From the NCBI RefSeq assembly GCF_001715975.1, contig NZ_MARB01000013.1:83241-147240 (forward strand): DNA of 64,000 bases. Direction: 5' to 3'. The DNA comes from Candidatus Thiodiazotropha endolucinida (lineage in GTDB: Bacteria; Pseudomonadota; Gammaproteobacteria; Chromatiales; Chromatiaceae). The position numbers and the translations under genes are program-made. Below the pieces are notes generated by a model. It was not told the DNA's origin and did not search any database. It worked only from the letters and a program-made list of their open reading frames with translations. The number at the start of each line of letters is the position of its first letter. Within the stretch, counting starts at the first letter, position 1. Of the stretch, positions 9,921 to 19,202 are shown piece by piece.

Positions 9921-9949
9921 CTAGGGCCTGTTAACACTAATCCGGCGAC
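9921..9949 (+). repeat. Solo end of the dispersed CTAGGGCCTGTTA repeat
   Basis: The block starts CTAGGGCCTGTTAACACTAA and continues TCCGGCGAC. It matches the terminal repeat of the MITE-like element at 35416-35593 and sits between the convergent M48 protease and YajD-like genes. No second end is visible nearby. Confidence 0.5.
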
Positions 9950-9957
9950 TAAATAAA

Positions 9958-10329
9958 TTACTTTTTCTGTTTCAGCAGATCGGCCAACTCACCGAAAGGC
10001 TGATAGGTACTGGCACGGTTCGCAGCTGTTTCGGCAGAGGAGTACCCGGCATCCGCATCGAGGTGGCGCGAATGTTCATTATCATGACAATAGATACACA
10101 GCAATTCCCAATTGCTACCGTCCGGAGGATTGTTATCATGATCATGATCGCGATGATGTACCGTCAGCTCCCTGAGATTTTCCCGGGTAAACTCCCTCGC
10201 ACAACGGCCGCAAACCCATGGATAGAGCTTCAATGCCTGTTCCCGATAACCCTTCTCCCGCTGTTCCCTGTCGCGACGGGCCTGGGCGACGATCCGGTCC
10301 AGTTTCTCTTTTGACTGCTCCGACGACAT
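9958..10329 (-). CDS. yajD: HNH nuclease-like protein, YajD family
   Basis: This is a 123-residue HNH-domain protein. The CGRC and CIYC cysteine pairs and the central LTVHHRDHDHDNNPPDGSNW block form the zinc-stabilised beta-beta-alpha HNH core, as in E. coli YajD. The charged N-terminus is probably helical. The start is placed at 10329 because AGAGG precedes that ATG at good spacing; an upstream in-frame start at 10383 lacks one. The cellular role of YajD is not established. It is encoded alone, convergent with the protease gene. Confidence 0.85.
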   Translation of the reverse strand: MSSEQSKEKLDRIVAQARRDREQREKGYREQALKLYPWVCGRCAREFTRENLRELTVHHRDHDHDNNPPDGSNWELLCIYCHDNEHSRHLDADAGYSSAETAANRASTYQPFGELADLLKQKK

Positions 10330-10550
10330 ATTCAACCTCTGATTGACGGAAACATTAGGGATGCGGCGTACGAGTGACACCAATCAATGGTAAATATAGT
10401 CGTTTTCCCTGGCCCTTACCCACTCCCGGACCAGAGTTGACCGACATACCCTTGGCCAAGATCGCTCCCATTGTGGCATCGTGGCTGACGGCTGCATCCC
10501 ACACTGATAACATCGATCACCTTGAGACCTAATCAGTAGAGTATCCCACT

Positions 10551-12485
10551 GTGAAAAACTCTCTTCTACTTCGATTCGGAACGGTTATCACCATCCTCTT
10601 CATCCTGGCGGTATCGGGAATGGTGAGTTCAATGATCATTGCTGAAACCGCCGAAGGTTACGCCGCAGCCATCAATCAGGCCGGTACATTGCGCATGCAA
10701 TCCTATCGTATTGCCAGCAGCCTGGTGCATAGAACGAAGTTCCATGACGAATTGGCCACCACCCGGACCAGGGAGCTGGTCACTGAATATAATCAACGCC
10801 TGTTCAGTCACCGTATCCACGATGTACTGACAAAGGGACCCCATAAAAAAGTCACCGAAAGCTATGAAAAAGTCGAATCCCAATGGCGGGAGCTGATGCT
10901 GCCCAATTTGGAAGATTACCTGAAATTGAGCGCATCCACTTCCCTATCGACCAATGAAAGGCGCCAACTCGACATCAGTCAGCGTAACTATCTGTCATTG
11001 GTGGACAACTTCGTCGACGATATCCACAGATTTGTCGAGGCCCTCGAAATCGATGCCGAAGAGATAAACCAACAGCTCAGAATCATCCAGATCATACTGT
11101 TGACCCTGACGTTTCTGGTTGCACTGATCAGCCTCTATCTGACCAAGACACGGGTACTCAATCCGCTGCGTGATCTGCTGGCCTGCGCCAATGCGGCACG
11201 ACACGGCGACTTTTCCATACGTAGCCGTTATCTCAGTGATGATGAACTGGGTCAACTGGGTCAGGCGTTTAATGTAATGGCCGAGGATCTTTCCGTGATC
11301 TATGCGGATCTTGAAAACCGGGTACGAAAAAAGACCCATGACCTGGAACAGAGCAATCGCACACTGGAACTGCTCTATTCCGCGACCAAGCGGTTGAGCG
11401 ACTCCACGTTGAGCGAAGATGTACTGATCGCGGTGATACACGATATCGAGGCGTTATTGGGCGTGAACAACGGCACCATCTGTCTCGGTCAGCCCGGTGA
11501 TCAACATGCCTATCGATATGCCTCCACGCGAGACGCCGATATCCTCTCAAAGGAAAAACCGGACAATCAGTGTGCGATCTGTCTCGGTGAGGGGAGATCA
11601 CATACCTTCAAAATTGCCAAGTCAGATACGCATGCGCCGGTTAATGTCTTTTCCACTCCAATCAGGGACAAGACCCAGCAATACGGCGTATTGCTGGTGG
11701 AATTTCCCGTAACCACGCAGCTGGAGGAGTGGCAGGAGCGCCTGTTGGAGACCGTTGCCAGCCATATTGCCCTGGCAATCAACGTCGCACAGCAAGTGAC
11801 CCAGAGTCGAAAGCTCTCATTAATGGAGGAACGCAGTGTCATTGCAAGAGAGCTGCATGACTCCATTGCCCAATCCCTCTCCTACCTGAAGATCCAGGTA
11901 GCCAAGTTGGAAAAGTCGATAAACGATGAGCGCGATAAAAAAGATATTTTATTGGTTAGCGCGGCCTTGCGCTCTGCGCTCAACGGCGCCTATCGACAAC
12001 TGCGGGAACTGTTGACCACCTTCAGACTCAGGGTGACCGACGCCGACCTGGGCAAACTGATCAGGGAGACTGTTGAGGAGTTTGAAAACAGATCAGGATT
12101 TGTTATTGAATACACCAACCATATCGGAAATTGTCAATTCACGCCCAATGCAGAGATTCACATCATACAGATCATCCGCGAGGCGCTCTCGAACGTCATT
12201 CGCCATGCCAATGCAAGACGGGCCAGGGTGGTGCTGGAGTGCAATCAGACGGGACGGGTCAATGTCAGCATCGAGGATGACGGCATCGGAATCAATGACG
12301 AAAGTGATATGATGCAACATTATGGACTGCCTATCATGAAAGAGCGTGCTGAGTGGCTGGGCGGAACATTGACCATCAACGAACCGGCAGGTGGCGGCAC
12401 CCGAATAGATCTCAATTTCAATATTACGGACGCCTCCAACAGTGAATCCAAGAAGATGTTGATCGAGCAGTTAAAACATGGCTGA
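10551..12485 (+). CDS. narX: NarX-like nitrate/nitrite sensor histidine kinase
   Basis: This 644-residue inner-membrane sensor has a first membrane span at about residues 11-31, then a periplasmic helical domain opening with the P-box INQAGTLRMQSYRIASSLVH (41-60), the nitrate-binding element of NarX/NarQ and PilJ-like sensors. A second span covers about 178-200, followed by a HAMP linker, a GAF-like region (about 270-420), a HisKA_3 helix with the phosphorylated His436 in ARELHDSIAQSL, and a HATPase domain with DDGIG. It overlaps the response regulator by 8 bases and lies upstream of napF, so nitrate control of nap is the expected role. Confidence 0.93.
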   Translation: MKNSLLLRFGTVITILFILAVSGMVSSMIIAETAEGYAAAINQAGTLRMQSYRIASSLVHRTKFHDELATTRTRELVTEYNQRLFSHRIHDVLTKGPHKKVTESYEKVESQWRELMLPNLEDYLKLSASTSLSTNERRQLDISQRNYLSLVDNFVDDIHRFVEALEIDAEEINQQLRIIQIILLTLTFLVALISLYLTKTRVLNPLRDLLACANAARHGDFSIRSRYLSDDELGQLGQAFNVMAEDLSVIYADLENRVRKKTHDLEQSNRTLELLYSATKRLSDSTLSEDVLIAVIHDIEALLGVNNGTICLGQPGDQHAYRYASTRDADILSKEKPDNQCAICLGEGRSHTFKIAKSDTHAPVNVFSTPIRDKTQQYGVLLVEFPVTTQLEEWQERLLETVASHIALAINVAQQVTQSRKLSLMEERSVIARELHDSIAQSLSYLKIQVAKLEKSINDERDKKDILLVSAALRSALNGAYRQLRELLTTFRLRVTDADLGKLIRETVEEFENRSGFVIEYTNHIGNCQFTPNAEIHIIQIIREALSNVIRHANARRARVVLECNQTGRVNVSIEDDGIGINDESDMMQHYGLPIMKERAEWLGGTLTINEPAGGGTRIDLNFNITDASNSESKKMLIEQLKHG

Positions 12486-13140
12486 ACAGCAAACCTACAC
12501 CGTACTCACTATCGACGACCATCCTCTGTTCAGGAAGGGTGTATCCGATCTGATCGATATGGATGATACCCTGGAGTTGGTGGGTGAGGCCGCCAATGGA
12601 CCGGACGGGCTGGTAGTGGCGAAACAGTTCAATCCCGACCTGATCCTGCTGGATATCAATATGAAGGGCATGAACGGACTCGAAACCCTGAAGGCGATCA
12701 GAGAACAGGAGATCGATTCCAGGGTGCTTATGCTCACCGTGTCCGATAATGAAGAGGATGTACTGACCGCCTTACGCCTGGGTGCGGACGGCTACCTGCT
12801 GAAGGATATGGAACCTGAGGATATCCTAAAATCGATCCGTAAGGCGGTGGAAGGCTCCCTGGTGATCAGCGACCACCTGACTCAATTACTGGCGAAAGCA
12901 CTGAGGGAGGATGACAAACTCAAAGTGAAGGATCCCATCACCTCGCTGACTGCCAGGGAGAAGGAGATTTTGCAATGCATCGCCCAGGGCCAGAGCAACA
13001 AACAGATTGCGAATGTCCTGAATATCTCGGAAGGAACGGTCAAGGTACATGTCAAGCATCTGCTCAAGAAGCTCAACCGGCACTCCCGAACCGAAGCGGC
13101 TGTGTGGGCATTGAAAGAGGGAATCACCGCTGGCCGTTAA
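12478..13140 (+). CDS. narL: NarL/FixJ-family response regulator
   Basis: This 220-residue two-domain regulator has a receiver at about residues 8-125 with the acidic pair DD13-14 and phosphoacceptor Asp59 in LILLDINMKG. A LuxR-type helix-turn-helix follows at about 155-212 with the LTAREKEILQCIAQGQSNKQ motif. It is translationally coupled to the NarX-like kinase. Family precedent (NarL, NarP) and the 7-2-7 heptamer-like site 109 bases downstream of its stop suggest that it controls the nap operon. NarL cannot be distinguished from NarP by sequence alone. Confidence 0.92.
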   Translation: MAEQQTYTVLTIDDHPLFRKGVSDLIDMDDTLELVGEAANGPDGLVVAKQFNPDLILLDINMKGMNGLETLKAIREQEIDSRVLMLTVSDNEEDVLTALRLGADGYLLKDMEPEDILKSIRKAVEGSLVISDHLTQLLAKALREDDKLKVKDPITSLTAREKEILQCIAQGQSNKQIANVLNISEGTVKVHVKHLLKKLNRHSRTEAAVWALKEGITAGR

Positions 13141-13248
13141 TCATTTCAAGCGCCTCTAACCGATCCGTTCAGGTCATTATTTTCGACCATCAACCCGATT
13201 CTCTACCTCATACGACATACAGCCTACCCAAATAGTAGTAATAGGGAC

Positions 13249-13264
13249 TACCAAAATATTGGTA
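13249..13264. promoter_or_regulatory. NarL/NarP-type 7-2-7 heptamer pair
   Basis: TACCAAAATATTGGTA is two inverted heptamers separated by two bases, the arrangement recognised by NarL and NarP (consensus TACYYMT). The halves TACCAAA and TACCAAT differ from consensus at two and one positions. It lies 157 bases upstream of the napF start and 109 bases after the regulator gene. Confidence 0.55.
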
Positions 13265-13310
13265 ACTTCTTGATTCTATTAATAAATTCTTAATCTTTTC
13301 CATTCAATCC

Positions 13311-13324
13311 TTGATCCGTGTCAA
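13311..13324. promoter_or_regulatory. FNR-like site upstream of napF
   Basis: TTGATCCGTGTCAA matches the FNR consensus TTGAT-N4-ATCAA at 9 of 10 fixed positions. Its centre is about 103 bases upstream of the napF start codon, suitable for an activator site if the transcript starts about 60 bases upstream of napF. It would make nap expression oxygen-responsive. Confidence 0.6.
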
Positions 13325-13420
13325 AGCAGTCGCACCCCTCTGGTGAAACACTTTAGGCTCATTGAGAGATTGTCACCTAATCCGGTGAGCTATCGCCGAT
13401 TCGACTACCTCGATTGAGGC

Positions 13421-13972
13421 ATGATTTTGGATATATCCATAGACAGAGTTCAGTTCCTCCGTGGCGACGTCAACAGTCGCCGCAGAGGCATACATCCACC
13501 CTGGTCGATTGGGGATTCCAGCTTCCTGGAACTCTGCAACCGTTGCGATGAGTGCATCAAGGCATGCCCGCCCGGAATTATCATCAACGGGTCAGGCGGC
13601 TTCCCTGTGATTGACTTCACTCGGGGTCATTGCACATTTTGCGGCGACTGCGTAAAGGCGTGCCAACCCAAGGCTTTGGAATTCCCTGAAGATTTATCCA
13701 CTCCACCCTGGTCGCTTGAGATCGAAATCGAACAGTCGTGCCTCTCCCTCAATGGCGTTGTCTGCAGAAGCTGCGGCGACATCTGCGAGGAACGTGCAAT
13801 TCGGTTTCAGCTTCAAACGGGTGGCCGCTCACAGCCGCAACCCGATCCTGCAACCTGTACCGGTTGCGGGGCCTGCGTCGCAGTTTGTCCGAGTAAATCA
13901 ATAACAATTACCCCCATTTCAAATGACCACGCGGTATCAACACAAGTCCGTGAGGAGATGCTCAATCCATGA
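13421..13972 (+). CDS. napF: Ferredoxin-type protein NapF
   Basis: This 183-residue cytoplasmic iron-sulfur protein is involved in NapA maturation or its electron supply. Cysteine motifs are CNRCDECIKACP, CTFCGDCVKACQ, an atypical CRSCGDICEERA and CTGCGACVAVCP, enough for up to four [4Fe-4S] sites, the third being irregular as in other NapF proteins. There is no signal peptide. It is the first gene of the nap operon; its stop overlaps the napD start in ATGA. FNR-like and NarL-like sites lie upstream. Confidence 0.92.
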   Translation: MILDISIDRVQFLRGDVNSRRRGIHPPWSIGDSSFLELCNRCDECIKACPPGIIINGSGGFPVIDFTRGHCTFCGDCVKACQPKALEFPEDLSTPPWSLEIEIEQSCLSLNGVVCRSCGDICEERAIRFQLQTGGRSQPQPDPATCTGCGACVAVCPSKSITITPISNDHAVSTQVREEMLNP

Positions 13973-14238
13973 ATATATGCAGCTTGATCGTCCATACCAA
14001 ACCGACCCAGGGAGCCGAGGTGTGCCAACGCCTGCTAGGGTTCCAGGGAGTCGAGGTCCATGGAGGAACCGAGGAAGACAAATTGATTGTCACTATTGAG
14101 GACGAGGGTGAGTCGATGTCACCCGTGTCAGACACTATGAATGCCCTTCGTGACGTGAAAGGCGTCGTGAACACTGTTTTGATTTATCACTATGGCGGTG
14201 AAGAGTCGATGGAGGAAATGAACCGTGAAATTAACTAG
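13969..14238 (+). CDS. napD: NapD chaperone for the NapA Tat signal
   Basis: This 89-residue cytoplasmic chaperone would bind the twin-arginine signal of NapA and hold export until the cofactor is inserted. The N-terminus [18 protein letters not shown] and the later [19 protein letters not shown] block fit the ferredoxin-like NapD fold and its usual length. It overlaps napF by 4 bases and napA by 14 bases, so the three genes are tightly coupled. Confidence 0.93.
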   Translation: MNICSLIVHTKPTQGAEVCQRLLGFQGVEVHGGTEEDKLIVTIEDEGESMSPVSDTMNALRDVKGVVNTVLIYHYGGEESMEEMNREIN

Positions 14239-16795
14239 AAGAGATTTTATTAAGAGTAATGCAGTGGCCGCAGCAGCCTCCGTGGCTGGTGTTACCCTGC
14301 CGGTCAGCCAATCCGTTGCTGCCGAAGCAGACGACGGCATTCGTTGGGACAAGGCTGCCTGCCGTTACTGCGGTACCGGCTGCAGCGTACTGATGGGTGT
14401 AAAAGACGGTAAAGTCGTGGCCAGTCAGGGCGATCCTGACGCACCGGTCAACAAGGGCCTCAACTGTATCAAGGGCTACTTTCTGCCGAAGATCCTCTAT
14501 GGTGAGGATCGGCTGACCAAACCGTTGTTGCGCAAAACCAACGGCAAATATGACAAGAACGGCAAATTCGAAGCCGTTTCTTGGGAAGAGGCCTTCAAGA
14601 CGATGGCCGAGAAATGGGTCGCAGCCCGTAAGGCCAAGGGCCCGAAAGGTGTCGGCATGTTTGGCTCCGGTCAGTGGACTGTGTGGGAAGGCTATGCCGC
14701 ACAGAAACTGTTGAAGGCAGGTTTCCGTTCCAACAGCCTGGAACCCAACGCCCGTCACTGCATGGCCTCTGCGGTAGGCGCCTTCATGCGCGCTTTCGGT
14801 ATCGATGAGCCGATGGGTTGTTACGACGATCTGGAGCACGCCGATGTCTTCGTGCTGTGGGGCGCCAACATGGCGGAGATGCACCCGATTCTCTGGTCCC
14901 GTCTCACCGACACCCGTCTGACCAAGCCCGGCTGCGAAGTCCATGTGCTCTCCACCTTCGAGCACCGCTGCTACGAGCTTGCAGATAACGATATGATCTT
15001 CGAGCCCCAGACCGATCTGGCGATCCTCAACTACATCGCCAACTACATCATCCAGAACAAGGCCTATAACAAGGAGTTCATCGACAAGCACGTCAACTTC
15101 ACCAAGACCCCGACCGATATCGGTTACGGTCTGCGTGCCAATGATCCCCGCGAGAAGGCCGCCAAGAACCGGAACAAGGGCAAGCTCACCAAGATCAGTT
15201 TCGAAGAGTACGCCAAGTCGGTTGAACCCTACACCCTGGAGTACACCTCCAAGCTCTCCAAGGTACCGAAGGACAAACTGCTGAGACTGGCCAAAGCCTA
15301 CGCCGATCCCAAGAAGAAGGTCTCCTCTTACTGGACCATGGGCTTCAACCAGCATACCCGCGGTGTCTGGGTCAACGGCCTCTGTTATAACGTCCACCTG
15401 TTGATGGGCAAGATCTCAGAACCCGGCAACAGCCCCTTCTCCCTTACTGGTCAGCCCTCCGCTTGCGGTACCGCACGCGAGGTCGGCACCTTCACCCACC
15501 GTCTGCCCGCAGACCTGGTCACCAAGAAGGATGCCCACTGTAAGTTCGCCGAGAAGACCTGGAAACTGCCGGCCGGCACGATTCCAAGAGCCAACGGCAA
15601 GACCGACGGCGCCGATCAGACCGATATCAGCGGCAAACCCATGGGCAAGACCCTGATCCATGCGGTCGCCATGCATCGCGCCCTCAACGACGGCAAGATG
15701 AATACCTTCTGGGTCATGTGTAACAACAACATGCAGGCTGCGGCCAACATGAATGACGAGAGTTATCCCGGTTGGCGCAACCCGGACAACTTCATCACCG
15801 TCTCCGACCCCTATCCGACGGTATCGGCCCAGGCCGCAGACCTGATCCTGCCGACCGCCATGTGGATCGAGAAGGAGGGTGCCTACGGTAACGCAGAACG
15901 TCGTACCCAGTTCTGGCGTCAGCAGGTTGCCGCACCGGGTGAGGCCAAATCTGACGTCTGGCAGGTCATGGAGTTCGCCAAATACGTCAAGGTCGAGGAT
16001 GTCTGGCCTGCAGACCTTATCGCGAAAATGCCTGAGTATGCGGGCAAGACCCTGTTTGACGTGCTCTACGCCAACGGGCAGGTCGACAAGTTCCCGGTGG
16101 AACAGGTCACCGACAGCCGTGGCAACAAGTACGACAACGACGAGTCGGCTGACTTCGGTTTCTATGTACAGAAGGGTCTGTTCGAAGAGTATCGCCTCTT
16201 CAACTCCGTTGAGGGTATCCCGAAAAAGGGTCACGAGATGGCCGACTTCGATACCTACCACAAGGTCCGCGGTATGCGCTGGCCTGTGATCGACGGCAAG
16301 GAGACCCTGTGGCGTTTCCGCGAAGGCTACGATCCCCATGTGGCCAAGGGTGATGGGGTCAAGTTCTACGGCAAGCCTGACGGCAAGGCCAACATCATCA
16401 CCGCGCCCTATGAGCCGGCCGCCGAGCCACCGGATAAAGAGTACGATCTGTGGCTCTGCACCGGCCGTGTATTGGAGCACTGGCACTCCGGCTCGATGAC
16501 CCGTCGCGTACCCGAGCTCTATCGCGCGGTGCCCGACGCGGTGGTCTACATGCATCCGAAAGACGCCAAGAAACGTCGGCTGCGTAACGGTGCGCTGGCC
16601 AAGCTCACCACCCGTCGTGGCGAGATCGTGTGCAAGGTCGACACCAAGGGTCGCAACAAGTGTCCCGAGGGCCTGATCTTCGTGCCCTGGTTCGATGCGG
16701 GACGCCTGGTCAACAAACTGACCCTCGACCAGACCGATCCGCTCTCGAAAGAGACGGACTACAAGAAATGCGGTGTCAAGGTGACACGCGCATAG
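14225..16795 (+). CDS. napA: Periplasmic nitrate reductase catalytic subunit NapA
   Basis: This 856-residue molybdoenzyme reduces nitrate to nitrite in the periplasm. The Tat signal TRRDFIKSN is followed by a hydrophobic stretch ending near residue 34. Cys46, Cys49, Cys53 and Cys81 bind the [4Fe-4S] cluster. Cys179 in [13 protein letters not shown] is the expected Mo ligand. The start is a GTG inside the end of napD. The protein is somewhat longer than E. coli NapA (828 residues). Electrons should arrive from NapC through NapB, with NapGH as a second quinol route. The cofactor is Mo-bis-MGD; moaA lies downstream. Confidence 0.97.
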   Translation: MKLTRRDFIKSNAVAAAASVAGVTLPVSQSVAAEADDGIRWDKAACRYCGTGCSVLMGVKDGKVVASQGDPDAPVNKGLNCIKGYFLPKILYGEDRLTKPLLRKTNGKYDKNGKFEAVSWEEAFKTMAEKWVAARKAKGPKGVGMFGSGQWTVWEGYAAQKLLKAGFRSNSLEPNARHCMASAVGAFMRAFGIDEPMGCYDDLEHADVFVLWGANMAEMHPILWSRLTDTRLTKPGCEVHVLSTFEHRCYELADNDMIFEPQTDLAILNYIANYIIQNKAYNKEFIDKHVNFTKTPTDIGYGLRANDPREKAAKNRNKGKLTKISFEEYAKSVEPYTLEYTSKLSKVPKDKLLRLAKAYADPKKKVSSYWTMGFNQHTRGVWVNGLCYNVHLLMGKISEPGNSPFSLTGQPSACGTAREVGTFTHRLPADLVTKKDAHCKFAEKTWKLPAGTIPRANGKTDGADQTDISGKPMGKTLIHAVAMHRALNDGKMNTFWVMCNNNMQAAANMNDESYPGWRNPDNFITVSDPYPTVSAQAADLILPTAMWIEKEGAYGNAERRTQFWRQQVAAPGEAKSDVWQVMEFAKYVKVEDVWPADLIAKMPEYAGKTLFDVLYANGQVDKFPVEQVTDSRGNKYDNDESADFGFYVQKGLFEEYRLFNSVEGIPKKGHEMADFDTYHKVRGMRWPVIDGKETLWRFREGYDPHVAKGDGVKFYGKPDGKANIITAPYEPAAEPPDKEYDLWLCTGRVLEHWHSGSMTRRVPELYRAVPDAVVYMHPKDAKKRRLRNGALAKLTTRRGEIVCKVDTKGRNKCPEGLIFVPWFDAGRLVNKLTLDQTDPLSKETDYKKCGVKVTRA

Positions 16796-16805
16796 CTTGT
16801 ACGGT

Positions 16806-16829
16806 GCCGGTCCGGGCAACCGGACCGGC
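16806..16829 (+). other. GNRA-capped hairpin between napA and napG
   Basis: Perfect 10-bp arms GCCGGTCCGG and CCGGACCGGC enclose a GCAA tetraloop. No T-run follows, so it is unlikely to be a simple terminator. A position just after napA suggests stabilisation of the upstream message or partial attenuation, setting the napA to napGHBC ratio (inference). Confidence 0.75.
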
Positions 16830-16874
16830 GGTTAACTGAAAACGGAAGCACTGAATCGCAGTATCACATCAGTC

Positions 16875-17732
16875 ATGTCAGAAACAGAGAGAAAAAACGA
16901 GATCAACCGCCGGCAGTTTCTGGGCAATATGCTCAAAACCGCCTGTGGTGTAGGATTGGTCGGACTGGGACTGGGCGCCTATTCGAAACGGGCCTCTACC
17001 ATGCCGGCCAACTACATTCGCCCCCCCGGCGCCTTGCCGGAGGAGGATTTTCTCGGCGCCTGCATTCGCTGCGGCCTCTGTGTGCGCGATTGTCCCTACG
17101 ACATTCTGTTTCTGGGTGAGGTCGGTGACGAAGTTGCCACGGGAACGCCCTATTTCATCGCCCGTACCGGGCCGTGTGAGATGTGCGAGGACATTCCCTG
17201 TGTGGTGGCCTGTCCCACCAACGCCCTCGACCATGACCTGAAAGATATCGAAGATTCGCGTATGGGCCTGGCTGTGCTCATCGACCAGGAGAACTGCATT
17301 GCGTTCCACGGACTGCGTTGCGAAGTCTGTTTCAATGTCTGTCCGATCCGCAATCGCGCCATCACCCTGGACATGCAGCACAACACCCGTTCCGGTAAGC
17401 ATGCCCTGTTCATTCCCGTGGTCCACTCCGAGGCCTGTACCGGCTGTGGACTCTGTGAACGTGCATGCATTCTGGAAGAGGCGGCCATCAAGGTCTTTCC
17501 CATGCACCTTGCGAAGGGTGAATTGGGCAAGCACTACCGTTTGGGCTGGGAGGAGAAAGAGAAAGCGGGCAAGTCACTGGTCACGCCCGACACCGAGCAT
17601 CGTTACAACCTGCCCGAAGGGGTGCGTTACGACCTGCAGGGTGAAGGCTTGATCATCGAAGGCGAGGCCGAGGAGACACCCTTCTCCTCCAATCCTCTGG
17701 ATACACTCAATAGCGGTTTCATGGACAAGTAG
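16875..17732 (+). CDS. napG: Periplasmic ferredoxin NapG
   Basis: This 285-residue Tat-exported ferredoxin (NRRQFLGNML motif near residues 11-20) has four cysteine clusters: CIRCGLCVRDCP, CEMCEDIPCVVACP, CEVCFNVCP and CTGCGLCERACI. With NapH it forms a quinol-oxidising route to NapAB. Only one base separates its stop from the napH start. The length is slightly above E. coli NapG (231) because of a longer C-terminal tail. Confidence 0.94.
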   Translation: MSETERKNEINRRQFLGNMLKTACGVGLVGLGLGAYSKRASTMPANYIRPPGALPEEDFLGACIRCGLCVRDCPYDILFLGEVGDEVATGTPYFIARTGPCEMCEDIPCVVACPTNALDHDLKDIEDSRMGLAVLIDQENCIAFHGLRCEVCFNVCPIRNRAITLDMQHNTRSGKHALFIPVVHSEACTGCGLCERACILEEAAIKVFPMHLAKGELGKHYRLGWEEKEKAGKSLVTPDTEHRYNLPEGVRYDLQGEGLIIEGEAEETPFSSNPLDTLNSGFMDK

Positions 17733-17733
17733 C

Positions 17734-18642
17734 ATGTTAGACATGAAGACATTGGGTGACGACGCCATTGCCGAAAAAGGCTGGTTCAAGGCCCACAAGT
17801 TCCTGATCCTGAGGCGACTCAGTCAACTCGGGATTCTGGCGCTGTTCTTGACCGGTCCCTGGCTCGGCATCTGGATCGTGAAGGGCAACCTGGCCTCAAA
17901 CCTGACCCTGGACGTGCTGCCGCTGACCGACCCCTATGTGTTGCTGCAAGCCAGTCTGTCGGGAGTGGTTCCGGAGACTGCCGCCATTATCGGCGTGGTC
18001 ATCGTGCTGGTCTTCTACTTCCTGGTGGGAGGCCGGGTCTACTGCTCCTGGGTCTGCCCGGTCAACATGGTCACCGACCTGGCCGCCTGGTTGCGGCGCA
18101 AGCTGGGGATCAGAACCACCTCGCAGCTCTCGCGTTCCACCCGCTACTGGATGTTGGCGCTGACGTTGATCCTGCCGCTGGTGGTGACCGGGGGCATCAT
18201 CTGGGAACTGGTCAATCCGGTCTCCATGATGTTCCGCGGCATTGTCTTCGGCATGGGTGCGGCCTGGATCATGGTCCTGGGGATCTTTCTGTTCGATCTG
18301 ATTGTGGCTAAAGACGGCTGGTGCGGACACATCTGTCCAGTGGGCGCTTTCTACAACCTGGTCGGCAGTAAGAGCCTGTTGCGGGTCAACGCCCTTGAGC
18401 GTCACGCCTGCAACGACTGTATGGAGTGCTACGTGGTCTGTCCGGAACCGCAGGTGATCAAGCCGGCGCTGAAGGGAGAGAAGAAGGGGCTGAGCCCGGT
18501 GATTCTCTCTTCCGACTGCACCAATTGTGGGCACTGTATCGATATCTGTGCACCAGAGGTTTTCAGTTATGGCGGACGTCACGCCAAAAAAATCGACGAG
18601 TACAAGCGAGAGGTTGAAGTCAATCGGGGTGTCCGGACCTGA
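17734..18642 (+). CDS. napH: Membrane ferredoxin NapH
   Basis: This 302-residue inner-membrane protein has four main hydrophobic segments (about residues 28-48, 72-94, 138-160, 170-192). Cytoplasmic CSWVCP and CGHICP motifs are characteristic of NapH, and two [4Fe-4S] motifs, CNDCMECYVVCP and CTNCGHCIDICA, occupy the C-terminus. It is expected to take electrons from quinol and pass them to NapG. It follows napG by one base and precedes napB. Confidence 0.94.
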   Translation: MLDMKTLGDDAIAEKGWFKAHKFLILRRLSQLGILALFLTGPWLGIWIVKGNLASNLTLDVLPLTDPYVLLQASLSGVVPETAAIIGVVIVLVFYFLVGGRVYCSWVCPVNMVTDLAAWLRRKLGIRTTSQLSRSTRYWMLALTLILPLVVTGGIIWELVNPVSMMFRGIVFGMGAAWIMVLGIFLFDLIVAKDGWCGHICPVGAFYNLVGSKSLLRVNALERHACNDCMECYVVCPEPQVIKPALKGEKKGLSPVILSSDCTNCGHCIDICAPEVFSYGGRHAKKIDEYKREVEVNRGVRT

Positions 18643-18691
18643 CCGGCACATCAAACCAATTCTGTTTATGAGAGTGATGATGGAGAAAGGT

Positions 18692-19117
18692 ATGAAAAAA
18701 ATCGCACTACTGACACTTGCGGCAATCGCAACCATGTTCCTGTCGACTGCCCTGTTGGCCGACGTTCAATCGCTGCGTGGCGATGCACTCGACACCATGG
18801 CGAAAAAACCGGCCGACCTGAAGCTCGTCAATGTGAAAGGCGGCATCGAAAGAAGCTTCAAGCTGCAACCGCCCATGGTGCCGCACGAAGTGGACAAATA
18901 CGAAGTCAACCTGAAGAACAACGGTTGCATGAAATGTCACAGCGAAGCCACCTACGAGAAAGAGAAGGCGCCCAAGGTGGGTGATAGCCACTATGAGGAT
19001 CGTGAGGGCAAGGTTCTGAAGACTATCTCCAGCCGCCGATACTTCTGTAACCAGTGCCATGCACCCCAGGTGGGCGCGGATCCCCTGGTGCAAAACAACT
19101 TTCAAGGTGCCAAATAG
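18692..19117 (+). CDS. napB: Dihaem cytochrome c NapB
   Basis: This 141-residue periplasmic electron-transfer subunit of the NapAB complex has a Sec signal at residues 1-23 (ending ALLADV). Haem sites are C79-M-K-C-H83 and C119-N-Q-C-H123, the two expected for NapB. The start at 18692 is chosen because GGAGAAAGG precedes it and it begins the signal peptide; a longer frame extends back into napH but would hide the signal. A strong hairpin follows the stop. Confidence 0.94.
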   Translation: MKKIALLTLAAIATMFLSTALLADVQSLRGDALDTMAKKPADLKLVNVKGGIERSFKLQPPMVPHEVDKYEVNLKNNGCMKCHSEATYEKEKAPKVGDSHYEDREGKVLKTISSRRYFCNQCHAPQVGADPLVQNNFQGAK

Positions 19118-19118
19118 T

Positions 19119-19169
19119 ATTCAGCCGAATCGGGTCGCCTCGAATGGAGGCGGCCACGATTCACTGAAT
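19119..19169 (+). other. Large hairpin between napB and napC
   Basis: Nested arms ATTCAG/CTGAAT, GAATCG/CGATTC and CGCCTC/GAGGCG form a long imperfect stem immediately after the napB stop. No T-run follows. Like the hairpin after napA, it probably tunes mRNA stability or read-through into napC. Confidence 0.65.
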
Positions 19170-19202
19170 AGCAGTAGACAAATCAACTAGTGAAAAGTAA
19201 GT

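Noticed and set aside
14231-16819. Two long minus-strand frames (388 and 467 residues) opposite napA
   Set aside because: They are antisense to a well-supported napA gene. Their composition follows from its codon bias, and no ribosome site or protein motif was seen.
18527-18691. Upstream extension of napB inside napH
   Set aside because: It would bury the signal peptide of NapB. A strong ribosome site supports the start at 18692.
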